Below, piece by piece: positions 1-7,622 of a stretch of 35,298 bases of DNA. The notes below the pieces were generated by a model. That model searched no databases. It was not told the origin of the DNA and saw only the letters and a list, made by a program, of their open reading frames with translations. Each line of letters begins with the position of its first letter. The stretch's first letter is position 1. A program made the translations under genes and the position numbers. The stretch spans positions 1 through 35,298 of the forward strand of contig CAIWFK010000668.1 of assembly GCA_903911905.1 (NCBI GenBank). Direction: 5' to 3'. This DNA is from an uncultured Myxococcales bacterium. Its GTDB lineage: Bacteria; Myxococcota; Myxococcia; Myxococcales; Myxococcaceae.

Positions 1-1
1 C

Positions 2-850
2 AACGGCGCGGGCAAGACGACCCTGGTGCGCACGCTCATCGGCGAACTGCCCCCCACCAGCGGCACGGTGAAGCTGGGCCCCCGCACCAAGGTCGCGTAC
101 TTCGACCAGCAGCGCGTGCAGTTGGACGAAGAGTCGACGGTGCTCGAGGCCGCCTGGCACGACGAATGGGTGACGCTGGCCGACAAGAAGGTGCGGCTGA
201 GCGATTACCTGGAAGACCTGTCGTTCCCCGTGCTGATGCAGCGCATGAAGGTCAAGGCGCTGTCGGGCGGTGAGCGCAACCGCTTGCTGCTCGCTCGCCT
301 GTTCCTCGAGGGCGCGAACGTGTTGGTGCTCGACGAGCCGACCAACGACCTCGACCTGGTGACCTTGAGCGTGCTCGAGCGCCTGCTCATCGAGTTCCCC
401 GGTGCGGTGCTGCTGGTGACCCACGACCGCTACTTCCTCGACAAGGTGGCGACGTCGATGCTCGCCGTCGAAGGCGATGGTCGGGTCACGCGCTACGAGG
501 GCAACTGGTCGATGTACACCAAGCTGCGCCCCAGGCCGGGCGATGCGAAGCGCGCCGAGGTGGTGGTACCCGTTGCGGCTCCGGCTCCGGCTCCGGCGGC
601 GCCTGCTCCCGCAGCGGCGAACGCGAAGAAGAAGCGCTCGCTCTCGTTCAAGGACCAGCGCGAGCTCGACGGCATGGAAAAGGCCATCGAGATCGCCGAA
701 GGGAAGAAGGCCGCCATCGAAGCGCAGTTGGCCGACCCCGCGGTGTTCTCGAGCGCGCAGAAGACGATGGAGCTGACCACCCAGCTCGACGCCGCCACGC
801 GCGAGGTCGAATACCTCTACGCGCGCTGGTCGCAGTTGACGCAGGACTGA
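2..850 (+). CDS. uup: ABC-F family ATPase, Uup-like (5' truncated by window edge)
   Basis: The reading frame is open from the first bases, which encode a Walker A motif (NGAGKTT), so this is the second ABC domain of a gene that starts upstream. The signature LSGGERNRLLLARL, Walker B VLVLDEPTNDLD and the H-loop VTHDR follow in normal order. There is no membrane segment, as expected for the soluble ABC-F family, which acts on ribosomes or nucleic acid. After the ATPase comes an Ala/Pro-rich linker and a charged C-terminal helix pair ending near WSQLTQD. This matches the DNA-binding coiled-coil tail of Uup rather than EttA, which lacks it. The stop codon directly abuts the stop of the convergent regulator, leaving no room for a terminator. 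The ABC-F call is firm; the Uup subtype rests on the tail. Confidence 0.88.
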   Translation, partial: NGAGKTTLVRTLIGELPPTSGTVKLGPRTKVAYFDQQRVQLDEESTVLEAAWHDEWVTLADKKVRLSDYLEDLSFPVLMQRMKVKALSGGERNRLLLARLFLEGANVLVLDEPTNDLDLVTLSVLERLLIEFPGAVLLVTHDRYFLDKVATSMLAVEGDGRVTRYEGNWSMYTKLRPRPGDAKRAEVVVPVAAPAPAPAAPAPAAANAKKKRSLSFKDQRELDGMEKAIEIAEGKKAAIEAQLADPAVFSSAQKTMELTTQLDAATREVEYLYARWSQLTQD

Positions 851-2344
851 CTAGCGCTCCTTCACGGTCTTCTCGAGCGTCAGGCCGTGCTTCGCCATCA
901 GCCGGTAGAAGGTGACGCGGTTGACGCCGGCCTGCTTCGCCGCGGGTTCGACCCGGCCGCCGGTCGACGCCAACAGGCTGCGCAGGTACGCCTTTTCGTT
1001 GGCCGCCACCCAGGTCTCGCGCAGTTGGGCCAGGGTGGGGGCGCGCTCGACGCGCTTGCTGGTGCGGGGCGCGGCGGCCTGCATGGTCTGCGGCAGGTCC
1101 TGCGGCTGCACCACGTCGCTGCGCGCCATGATGACGGCGTGCTCGAGCGCGTTCTTCAGCTCGCGCACGTTGCCGGGGAAGTCGTGCCGCAACAGCACCG
1201 CCATCGCCTCGGCGCTCAGGCTGGTCACCCGCCGCCCGTGCTGCCTCGCCGCCTGCTCGAGGAAGACCTGCGAGAGAATGGCCAGGTTGTCCTTGTAGCT
1301 GCGCAGCGGTGGCAGCTCGAGCGAGACCACGCTGACCCGGTAGAGCAGGTCTTCGCGGAACTGGCCGCGCCGCGACCTGGCCAGCAGGTCGCGGTTGGTG
1401 GCACAGATGAGCCGCACGTCCACCCGGGCGGGCGCGGCGTTGCTGCCCAGGGGCGAGACTTCGCCGTGCTCGACCGCGCGCAGCACCTTGGCCTGCAGGA
1501 GCAGCGGCAGTTCACCCAACTCGTCGAGGAAGAGCGTGCCGCCGTGCGCCTTCTGGAACTCACCCACCTTGTCGAAGCTGGCGCCGGTGAAGGCCCCCTT
1601 CACGTGCCCGAAGAGCACGCTCTCGAGCATGGTCTCGGGAATGGCGGCGCAGTTGACGGTCACGAAGGGCCGGCTGGCGCGCTTCGAATTGAAGTGCAGC
1701 GCGCGGGACACCAGGTCCTTGCCAGTGCCGCTCTCGCCCTGCACCAGCACCGGCGCGTCGGTGGCCGCCACCTGTTCCATGCGGCGCTCGACCTCGAGCC
1801 AGGCCGCCGAGAGCCCCTTGATGACGAAGGGCTTGCCGCCGTCGGCCTCGGCCTTGCGCGCCAACTGGGCCCGACGCAGGTACTTGGCGGCCGTCTGCGC
1901 GATGTCTTCGAGCGCGGTGCCGTGCGCGTCGGCGAAGGCGTGCTGCTGGCGCGCCGAGACGGTCAACACGCCCATCGGCCGCCCCTGCCAGGGAATGGGT
2001 ACCGCCAGCACCGAGCCCACGTCGAGGAAGTAGCGGGCGTAGTTCGGGTCGCTCGCGGTGTCGTTGCAGCAGTAGCGCGCGCCGCGCTCGAAGCAGGTCA
2101 GCGCGATGCCGTTGGGGCGCCCGTCGGTGCGGTGATGCAGCACGATGCCGTGGCCGGGCAGGGCCACCACCACCCCGTCGACCAGGTGGAAGTCGAGTGT
2201 CAGGCCCCGGGCCTTCGCGTCCCACAGGAAGACGGCGCCGCTGGTGGTGCGCGTCTGCGTGCAGGCCACCTCGACCAGCCGGCGGGCCAGCGTCTCGATG
2301 CTCGCGGAATGAAGCTCGGCGTCGGTGAGCGATTGCAACGACAT
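851..2344 (-). CDS. Sigma54-dependent transcriptional activator with GAF sensor domain
   Basis: A 497-aa enhancer-binding protein. Residues about 15-165 resemble a GAF small-molecule or redox sensing domain and contain a Cys-Cys pair at 92-93. Residues about 175-410 are the AAA+ domain, with Walker A GESGTGKD at 203-210, an intact sigma54-contacting GAFTGA loop at 250-255 and Walker B GGTLFLDE at 268-275. The last 45 residues hold a Fis-type helix-turn-helix. There is no receiver domain, so signalling is probably by ligand. The frame stays open 41 codons further upstream, but that stretch is low-complexity and would cover a perfect inverted repeat at 2364-2381. I therefore prefer the ATG at 2344. 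No clear ribosome site precedes either start. The ligand and target promoters are unknown. Confidence 0.9.
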   Translation of the reverse strand: MSLQSLTDAELHSASIETLARRLVEVACTQTRTTSGAVFLWDAKARGLTLDFHLVDGVVVALPGHGIVLHHRTDGRPNGIALTCFERGARYCCNDTASDPNYARYFLDVGSVLAVPIPWQGRPMGVLTVSARQQHAFADAHGTALEDIAQTAAKYLRRAQLARKAEADGGKPFVIKGLSAAWLEVERRMEQVAATDAPVLVQGESGTGKDLVSRALHFNSKRASRPFVTVNCAAIPETMLESVLFGHVKGAFTGASFDKVGEFQKAHGGTLFLDELGELPLLLQAKVLRAVEHGEVSPLGSNAAPARVDVRLICATNRDLLARSRRGQFREDLLYRVSVVSLELPPLRSYKDNLAILSQVFLEQAARQHGRRVTSLSAEAMAVLLRHDFPGNVRELKNALEHAVIMARSDVVQPQDLPQTMQAAAPRTSKRVERAPTLAQLRETWVAANEKAYLRSLLASTGGRVEPAAKQAGVNRVTFYRLMAKHGLTLEKTVKER

Positions 2345-2363
2345 GTTCAAGAATTGAAACAGA

Positions 2364-2381
2364 TGTTGCGACGGTGCAACA
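2364..2381. promoter_or_regulatory. Inverted repeat upstream of the sigma54 activator, possible autoregulatory site
   Basis: TGTTGC-N6-GCAACA is a perfect 6-bp inverted repeat with a 6-bp spacer, 20 bp upstream of the preferred ATG of the activator. Size and symmetry fit a site for a dimeric Fis-type helix-turn-helix, so autoregulation is a reasonable inference. I found no second copy in this window. Confidence 0.45.
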
Positions 2382-2472
2382 GGGGCCCCTGCGGCGTTCG
2401 AGTGATGCGGCAGGGTTGCGGGAACGAAGGGTGGCGGTACGGCGCGTGCAGAGTCCTCTGCTCGCAAGGGGG

Positions 2473-2514
2473 AGGCGCGGTGCCTGTTTCGACGGGTACC
2501 GCGCCTGTTTTTTT
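2473..2514 (+). terminator. Terminator-like hairpin with T tract, oriented on the plus strand
   Basis: The arms AGGCGCGGT (2473-2481) and ACCGCGCCT (2498-2506) form a perfect 9-bp GC-rich stem with a 16-nt loop, followed by G and eight T. Geometrically this is a rho-independent terminator reading on the plus strand. However, both flanking genes are on the minus strand, where the A tract comes before the stem. It may stop antisense transcription into the phosphodiesterase gene, or simply be an extragenic hairpin. Confidence 0.45.
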
Positions 2515-2519
2515 TGAGC

Positions 2520-3299
2520 CTACCGGGCGTCGAGCACGTCGCGAAGCAGGTCGGGTCGGTCGGTCATCACGCCACCCACGCCCTGTGCGATGACCTGGCG
2601 CATGTCGGCGGGGTCGTCGACGGTCCACACGTTGACCCATTTGCCGGCGGCCTTCGCGGTCTGGGCCAGGTGCTCGTCGAACACCCGCAGCCCTTCCCAG
2701 TCGAGCGGCATGTCGAGCACCAGGAAGCGCGGGTCGTCTTCGACCGGTTCTCCGCTGCGGGCCGACATCACGAAGGCGGCGAGCGCGTTGGCGGGGAAGA
2801 AGTGGCAGGCGTCGGGCAGGGCCTCGACCAGGCGACTGGCGAGCGCGTCGTGTTCGCTGCCGATGCACAGGCGCTCTCGCAGGGTGGGCCGCTCGCGCAC
2901 CAGGTCGGCGAAGGGCTGCAGCGCACCGTCGGTCTTCACCTCGAGGTTCACCCGCACGTGCGGGAAGGCCTCGAGCACCTCGGTCAGTCGCGGCACACGC
3001 ACGCCCTGGCCGCGCAGCGTGGGGTGGTGGAAGGCCGCGTCGAGCATCGAGAGCTGCGAGAAGGTGAGCGCGCTCACGGGGCCCGCACCGTCGGTGCAGC
3101 GCTCGAGCGTGGGGTCGTGGAAGACGACGACTTCACCGTCGGCGGTGGCGTGCACGTCGAGTTCGAGCACGTCGGTGCGCCAGCGCTCGACCGCGGCGCG
3201 AAAGGCCACCATGGTGTTCTCGGGTGCCAGCTTCGCGCCACCGCGGTGGGCGATGTGGAGCGGCGCCTTGAGCCCGTCGAAGAAGGGGTGCGCGGGCAC
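2520..3299 (-). CDS. Glycerophosphodiester phosphodiesterase (UgpQ/GlpQ family)
   Basis: A 259-aa protein predicted to hydrolyse glycerophosphodiesters from phospholipid turnover to glycerol-3-phosphate and an alcohol. The family signature is complete: HRGG at 18-21, PENT at 26-29, the metal-binding E46-x-D48 and the catalytic His in FHD at 61-62. There is no signal peptide, so a cytoplasmic UgpQ-like role is likelier than a periplasmic GlpQ-like one. It starts at a GTG 6 bp after the stop of the receiver-DUF4388 gene on the same strand, so the two are probably co-transcribed. No strong Shine-Dalgarno sequence is visible, which suggests translational coupling. Confidence 0.92.
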   Translation of the reverse strand: MPAHPFFDGLKAPLHIAHRGGAKLAPENTMVAFRAAVERWRTDVLELDVHATADGEVVVFHDPTLERCTDGAGPVSALTFSQLSMLDAAFHHPTLRGQGVRVPRLTEVLEAFPHVRVNLEVKTDGALQPFADLVRERPTLRERLCIGSEHDALASRLVEALPDACHFFPANALAAFVMSARSGEPVEDDPRFLVLDMPLDWEGLRVFDEHLAQTAKAAGKWVNVWTVDDPADMRQVIAQGVGGVMTDRPDLLRDVLDAR

Positions 3300-3305
3300 G
3301 GGGTT

Positions 3306-4652
3306 TCAGCCTTCGCGGCGCTCGAGAATCTCGACGCCCAGCATGGCCGCGAGAAAGCCACGCACCTGGTGCTCGGGCTGCGGCGTGGCGGCGAGCAGTT
3401 CGGCGGTGGTGCGGTTGCCGTCGATGCGCGAGAGCAGCACCGCTTCCCACTTCTCGAGCTGCAGTTCGTGCAACTGGTACGCGGGGTGCTGGCTGGGAAT
3501 GAGTCGGTCTTCGAGCGTGATGAGTCGGGCCAGCCGCTCGGGCTTGTAGAGCTTCTTGATGCCGCGAATGATGAGGTTGCCGGGGAAGACGTCGAGCTTG
3601 ATGCTCTCGGCGCGCGCCTTCTCGCGGAAGGTCACCACGAAGCGGCCCTCTTCCCAGCCGAAGAGGCTGTAGATGATGCTCTTGACCTGCTGGCCCACGT
3701 ACCAGAGGCGCTCGGTGTCCTTGAGCAGGCCGCGCTCGACCAGCACGTCGCCGGTGCGCCGCTTCGACTGGGCGGCGACCACCGCCACGTCGTCGAGCTG
3801 CTCGGGCTTGATCTTGCCCACCCGCACCAGGAACTGGCCGAAGCGGTCGGCGGCGAGGTTCGAGAGCGCGAACACCGGCTGACCGCCCTCGAAGTACACC
3901 ACCTTCTTGACCTTGCCCTTCTGGCAGTACAGCTCGCCCGTCTCGCGCGACTGGTAGAAGGCCGAAATGAGCCCGGGCAGGTTGTTCTGCAGTTCGCCCT
4001 GACGGGTCCCGCGCACGCCGCTGGGCGAGCTGCCGACGAACGAGGCTGCGGGTGACGACACCGGCCGCGAGCCCGACACCGGCCCCTTGAGCGCACCGGC
4101 GGTGAGGTTCTCGCCCTGCAGCTCGGCGGTGATGTTGCCGCCGCCGGTCACCTTGATGCGACCGGTGAGCTCCATTTCGTCTTGCTCGTCTTCGGCGTCG
4201 ACGTCGATGTCGAGCTCGACGTCGAAGTCTTCGGGGGCGGCGGGCGGTTTGGGGGCGCTCGAGGCCGGCGGCGGCGCGGCGAGCGTGGGCGGCACCAGGG
4301 CCCGCACGTCGTCGAGCAGCTTCTTGGCGTCGAAGGGCTTCTCGAAATAGCTCGAGCCGGGGAAGCGGGTGAGCGCCTCGGTGGAATGGCGCGAGCCCTT
4401 GAAGACGCCGCTCATGAACATCAGCGGCACGCCGGGGCGCGCGGCCCTCAGCGCGTCGGCGACGTGGTAGCCCATCATGTCGGGCAAGAGTACGTCGACC
4501 AGCGCCAGGTCGAAGGGTGTGGTGCGAGCCAGATCGCTGGCCTGCTTGCCCTTGTTGGCCCCCACCACCGCGTACCCGGCCTCTTCGAAGAGCGAGGTGA
4601 GCAACGCCACCAGCTCTTTGTTGTCGTCGACGACGAGAATGGTGGAAGACAT
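3306..4652 (-). CDS. Response regulator receiver domain fused to DUF4388
   Basis: A 448-aa cytoplasmic protein. Residues 1-115 form a canonical receiver domain with acidic pair D9/D10, phospho-acceptor D53, S81 and K105. An acidic Ala/Pro-rich linker follows. From about residue 205 comes a DUF4388-type region (GELQNNLPGLISAFYQ, then GELYCQKGKVKKVVYF) and an alpha/beta C-terminal part typical of delta-proteobacterial signalling proteins. There is no DNA-binding or enzymatic output domain, so output is probably by protein contact. The frame extends to an ATG at 4703, but the receiver core begins right at the ATG at 4652, and the longer form would overlap the start of the divergent gene. The partner kinase is not in the window. 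Confidence 0.85.
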   Translation of the reverse strand: MSSTILVVDDNKELVALLTSLFEEAGYAVVGANKGKQASDLARTTPFDLALVDVLLPDMMGYHVADALRAARPGVPLMFMSGVFKGSRHSTEALTRFPGSSYFEKPFDAKKLLDDVRALVPPTLAAPPPASSAPKPPAAPEDFDVELDIDVDAEDEQDEMELTGRIKVTGGGNITAELQGENLTAGALKGPVSGSRPVSSPAASFVGSSPSGVRGTRQGELQNNLPGLISAFYQSRETGELYCQKGKVKKVVYFEGGQPVFALSNLAADRFGQFLVRVGKIKPEQLDDVAVVAAQSKRRTGDVLVERGLLKDTERLWYVGQQVKSIIYSLFGWEEGRFVVTFREKARAESIKLDVFPGNLIIRGIKKLYKPERLARLITLEDRLIPSQHPAYQLHELQLEKWEAVLLSRIDGNRTTAELLAATPQPEHQVRGFLAAMLGVEILERREG

Positions 4653-4701
4653 CGAGAGGTAGGTTACCCTCAAGGGACCCCAGCCCCAAGCCCGAGGTAA
4701 C

Positions 4702-5019
4702 ATGAACCGTCAGTTGCTGGTTGCGTTGCTGTTCTCGGTCACGAGCGCCACCGCCGTGCGCGCGCAGGTCTTCGACGCCTCGATTCCCGACGCCTCGGTC
4801 GGTCAGGGCGGGGCCGATCAGAGCAGCGAAGAGAACGACCCCAACGCCTACCCGTGCCTCGACTCCACCGTCTGCGAGAAGGGGTACGTCTGTCGCAGTG
4901 GAACCTGCGTGCCGCCGGTGAAGTCCGGCAGCAGCGGCAGCGGGTGCAGCACGGCGGTGATGCCGCTCTCGCTGTTGGGCGTGCTGGCGTTGATGCGCCG
5001 CGCCCGTCGCGGTCACTGA
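4702..5019 (+). CDS. Small secreted Cys-rich protein with MYXO-CTERM-like anchor
   Basis: A 105-aa protein with a Sec signal peptide (about residues 1-21, cut after VRA) and a short acidic segment. A compact four-Cys motif follows at C52, C58, C64 and C69, of the C-x5-C-x5-C-x4-C knot type common in myxobacterial surface proteins. The C-terminus is Gly/Ser-rich, then GC (C82), a hydrophobic helix and a basic RRARR end. That tripartite tail matches the MYXO-CTERM sorting signal, which is thought to be processed at the Cys for surface display. A good ribosome site (GAGG at 4694-4697) precedes the ATG. It diverges from the receiver-DUF4388 gene with only 49 bp between starts, and its 3' end overlaps the convergent AgmX-like gene by 3 bp. 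Confidence 0.75.
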   Translation: MNRQLLVALLFSVTSATAVRAQVFDASIPDASVGQGGADQSSEENDPNAYPCLDSTVCEKGYVCRSGTCVPPVKSGSSGSGCSTAVMPLSLLGVLALMRRARRGH

Positions 5020-6245
5020 TCGGTGCGGTGGAAGACCAGCGGGTAGCTGACGGTCGCGCCGCCGCCGTGGGACGCGGGGAAGCGCCAGGTCCGAACTCGC
5101 GAGACGACGCACTCGTCGAGCTCGGTCGACAGCCCTTCCTTCGCGGCTGCGCTCGAGACTTCGCCCGAGGGCTCGATGCGGAAGACGAAGACCAGCCGAC
5201 CGTCGAGCGACGGGGCGCGGGCCAACGAGCGCTCGTAGCAGGCGCGCAACTGGCCCAGGTGCTGGTGAATGACGTCGCGAATGAGCTTCTTGTCGAGGCA
5301 GCCGGTCGAGTCGCAGGTCGGCTCGGGGTCGGGCAACCGCTCGGGGCCCACGTGCTGCTTGCCGCACTCGGCGCCCACGCACGGTCGCGCGACGCCGGTC
5401 TGGTGTGCCACGCCCACCCGGCCGATGTCGGCGCGGCCGCCGAGGTCGCCGCCTCCGCCACCGCCGCGCAGGTCCAGGCCGCCCAGGCCTCCGGCGTTGG
5501 CCAGGCCACCACCACCGGCATTGCGCAGGCCGTCGAGCGCGTGGTCGAACGAGCCCGCGCCCAGCCCCTGCAGCGACGAGAAGAGGCGTGAGGCCGCGAG
5601 CGTCGGTGCGCGGGGCCCGACGCGCGCGATCGAGGCCTGGCCGGGAGGTGCTCGGCCGCTGGGCGTGCGTGCGGGCGTGGGTTCGGGGGTGGCAGCGCGG
5701 TGCACGACGGGAGGAGGAGGTTCGACCATGGGCAGAATGCGCCGCAGCCGGGTAGGGTCGAGGTGCGGGCGGTCGTCGTCTTCCAGGCCCGCCACGAGCG
5801 TCTCGGCGCGAGTGACCAGCACCGCCGCGACCAGCCCCGTCAGCAGCAGCACGTTGAGCCAGCGGTAGTCGGGCGCGGCGCCGCCGGTGGCGCGCGCGGG
5901 GGTGCGTACGGTGAAGGCGTCGAGCGTCAGCGCTCCCGATGAGAGGCGCAGGCGCTCGTGCGCGCCGATGGGAAGGCTCCAGCCGTCGGCCTCTTCGGTC
6001 GCGGTGCCATCGGCGACCAGCTCGGTGAGCGCGTGGGTGCCGCCGTCGCGCTGACGCCGGCCGGTGAGCCCGGGCGAGAAGGTGCAGGCCCAGGTGCCGT
6101 CACGAAGGGCGAAGCGCACCGCACCCACTGGCAGGCCCAGTTCGCCACCGGGGCCCAGCTGGAGCGAAGGCCGGTGCTCGTCGACGAGCCACGAGGTCAA
6201 CGGCCGGTCCTTCCATCGCACGCGCACGGCCAGCGAGGTCGCCAT
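5013..6245 (-). CDS. AgmX/PglI C-terminal domain protein (TonB-like)
   Basis: A 410-aa protein from the preferred ATG at 6245. Residues 1-120 form a beta-rich N-terminal domain. One membrane helix (about 129-146) is followed by a Pro/Ala-rich and then Gly-rich spacer. The last 100 residues have the AgmX/PglI-type fold, a relative of the TonB C-terminal domain (conserved I-x-x-H-x-x-Q-x-x-x-CYE, then a beta hairpin with GEV and a final RTWRFP). The topology suggests a cytoplasmic N-domain and a periplasmic C-domain reaching toward the outer membrane. Family members include proteins of adventurous gliding motility, but the family is large and motility is not proven here. The frame is open 30 codons further upstream, but those residues are Arg/Pro-rich and look non-coding. 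Confidence 0.8.
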   Translation of the reverse strand: MATSLAVRVRWKDRPLTSWLVDEHRPSLQLGPGGELGLPVGAVRFALRDGTWACTFSPGLTGRRQRDGGTHALTELVADGTATEEADGWSLPIGAHERLRLSSGALTLDAFTVRTPARATGGAAPDYRWLNVLLLTGLVAAVLVTRAETLVAGLEDDDRPHLDPTRLRRILPMVEPPPPVVHRAATPEPTPARTPSGRAPPGQASIARVGPRAPTLAASRLFSSLQGLGAGSFDHALDGLRNAGGGGLANAGGLGGLDLRGGGGGGDLGGRADIGRVGVAHQTGVARPCVGAECGKQHVGPERLPDPEPTCDSTGCLDKKLIRDVIHQHLGQLRACYERSLARAPSLDGRLVFVFRIEPSGEVSSAAAKEGLSTELDECVVSRVRTWRFPASHGGGATVSYPLVFHRTDQ

Positions 6246-6494
6246 GAAAGTCCAGACAGCGCGGCGGGCGCGAGGTTCCCGAAGCGGCCTCGCGCGAGGG
6301 CCGGGGCGGGCGCGGCCGACGAACTGCTCGACCACCGGTTGGCGCGTGGCTGGGTAGCGACACCGAGGAGCACGGTCGTGCGCGGGGCCGTGGCGGGTCG
6401 AGCTGGTTCGAGGTCTCTGGTGATTCTGTGAAGCTGAGGCCCGGAGCGGGTCGGCTGAATCTCACACAGAACGAGCCTCCTCATCGCAGCCGCA

Positions 6495-6683
6495 GTGAAC
6501 CCGCCGGCCCAGGACCTGCCGTGGAGCGTGTCGTTGGTCGTGCTGGGCCCGGCGCTGATGCTGGCGGTTGCCTCACCTCGACGCAGCTCGTTCGTCTCGT
6601 TGGGCGTGGCGGTGGTGACGGTGCTCGGCCAACTGGCGTGGGCTTCCCACGCCGCGTTCCTGTCGTCCGAGCAGGGCCCGTGA
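6495..6683 (+). CDS. Small hydrophobic protein, possible two-helix membrane protein
   Basis: A 62-codon frame starting at GTG. It encodes two hydrophobic stretches (about residues 12-26 and 32-52) separated by PRRSS. Its third codon positions are about 90 percent G or C, as in the confident genes around it, which favours real coding. No family is recognised and no convincing ribosome site precedes the GTG. It ends 11 bp before the convergent VOC gene. The 249 bp between it and the AgmX-like gene (6246-6494) hold nothing I can name. It could still be a chance ORF. Confidence 0.4.
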   Translation: MNPPAQDLPWSVSLVVLGPALMLAVASPRRSSFVSLGVAVVTVLGQLAWASHAAFLSSEQGP

Positions 6684-6694
6684 CGAGGGCGTCG

Positions 6695-7045
6695 TCAGAG
6701 CTTCTCGGGGAACGCCGAGAGCCCCACCCGTCGCCCGTCGGGGTCGCGGAAGTAGAGCGTGTGGTTGGTCGAGCCCTCGAGCGCCACCTTCGCCGCTGCG
6801 AGCCGCGTGAGGAACTCGTCCTTGCGCTCCGGGGTGATGGCGAAGGCGAACATCTCGAGCGAGTCGATGGCCAGCGGTGGCTCGCTCGCTTCCTTGCGCT
6901 CGAGCATGAGAATCGTCTCACCGGCCTCGATCCACACGCTGCGCTCACCCTGGCGCCGGCTGACGTTCAGGCCCAGTACGCCCGTGTAGAACGCCTCGAG
7001 CCGGGGCAGGTCGGCGGTGCGCAGCGCGAGGTGGTGAAGACGCAT
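6695..7045 (-). CDS. VOC (glyoxalase/bleomycin resistance) family protein
   Basis: A 116-aa single VOC module. It opens with MRLHHLALRTADLPRLEAFY, the usual first beta-alpha unit with a His. It ends with LYFRDPDGRRVGLSAF, the usual last strand. At the two other positions where metal-dependent members have His and Glu, this protein has Met (EMFAFAI) and Gly (RRVGLS). It is therefore unlikely to be a metal-dependent glyoxalase and may bind a ligand instead. The gene starts 8 bp after the stop of the thioesterase-like gene and very likely shares its promoter and TetR operator. Substrate unknown. Confidence 0.8.
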   Translation of the reverse strand: MRLHHLALRTADLPRLEAFYTGVLGLNVSRRQGERSVWIEAGETILMLERKEASEPPLAIDSLEMFAFAITPERKDEFLTRLAAAKVALEGSTNHTLYFRDPDGRRVGLSAFPEKL

Positions 7046-7053
7046 CGCTGCCT

Positions 7054-7554
7054 TCAGCTCCGCGGGCCGATGACCCAGCGCGCCGACATGCGCGCGACCA
7101 GTTCGCCCGCTTCGTTCTTCAATTCGGCGGTGACCGTCTGCTCGAGGTTGCCAGTCACCGTCTCGGGCGCGTCGCACACGCATTCGGCGGTGATGGGCCC
7201 GCGCGCCTTCTTGAAATACTCGATGGCCAGGTTGTTCGGAATGCCGCGCGCGTCGTCTGGCAGCGAGTACATCATCGCCACGCCGGTGGTGGCCTCGGCC
7301 AGGTTGATGAGGGCGATGGCGTGCACCGAGTTGAGGTGGTTGCGCACGCGCCTGGTGTCCCTGATGCGCAGCTTGGCGTAGCCGCGGTCGAGGGAGACCA
7401 CCTCGGGGCGCACCGTGCCGGTGTACGGCGCCAGTTGGCCCAACACCCGGCCCATGATTCGACCACCACCGGGCACCGAGCGCAGCACGCCCCAGGTCGA
7501 GCGCAGCGTGGCCGGCGAAGCGAGGTTCTTCAGGTTTCCAAGCAGGGAACTCAT
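7054..7554 (-). CDS. Hotdog-fold protein, DUF4442/thioesterase-like
   Basis: A 166-aa protein resembling the DUF4442 group of the hotdog superfamily, whose members are related to acyl-CoA or acyl-ACP thioesterases. The diagnostic stretch is RVRNHLNSVHAIALINLAEATTG, where N and H of the long helix lie at the hotdog active-site position. After it comes a strand-rich half with RGPITAECVC. The ATG at 7554 is preferred over upstream alternatives because the conserved part begins soon after it. Divergent from the TetR gene; the 68 bp between the two starts carry a TetR-type operator, so repression by that regulator is likely. The acyl substrate cannot be read from the sequence. Confidence 0.75.
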   Translation of the reverse strand: MSSLLGNLKNLASPATLRSTWGVLRSVPGGGRIMGRVLGQLAPYTGTVRPEVVSLDRGYAKLRIRDTRRVRNHLNSVHAIALINLAEATTGVAMMYSLPDDARGIPNNLAIEYFKKARGPITAECVCDAPETVTGNLEQTVTAELKNEAGELVARMSARWVIGPRS

Positions 7555-7582
7555 GACCGTCGCCCTTAGCGTCAAACAGGGC

Positions 7583-7610
7583 TTGACTCAAAATTGAACG
7601 AACGTTCTAT
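7583..7610 (+). promoter_or_regulatory. Probable promoter of the TetR gene
   Basis: TTGACT (7583-7588) fits a -35 box. TTCTAT (7605-7610), 16 bp further on, is a weak -10 box. The TetR operator at 7595-7608 fills the spacer, the classic place for a repressor to block RNA polymerase. A divergent promoter for the thioesterase side (TTGAGT with CTAAGG, minus strand) overlaps it. Confidence 0.4.
7595..7608. promoter_or_regulatory. TetR operator, copy 1
   Basis: TGAACGAACGTTCT contains the perfect inverted repeat GAACG-AA-CGTTC. It lies between the divergent thioesterase-like and TetR genes. The same 12-bp core recurs exactly once more in the window, at 8254-8265. Confidence 0.75.
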
Positions 7611-7622
7611 TTGGAGGCGAGC

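Noticed and set aside
3133-5382. A 749-codon minus-strand ORF and similar long frames at 887-2593, 2514-4055 and 8269-9606
   Set aside because: All overlap confident genes in another frame and have Arg/Pro/His-rich composition typical of shadow frames in GC-rich DNA.
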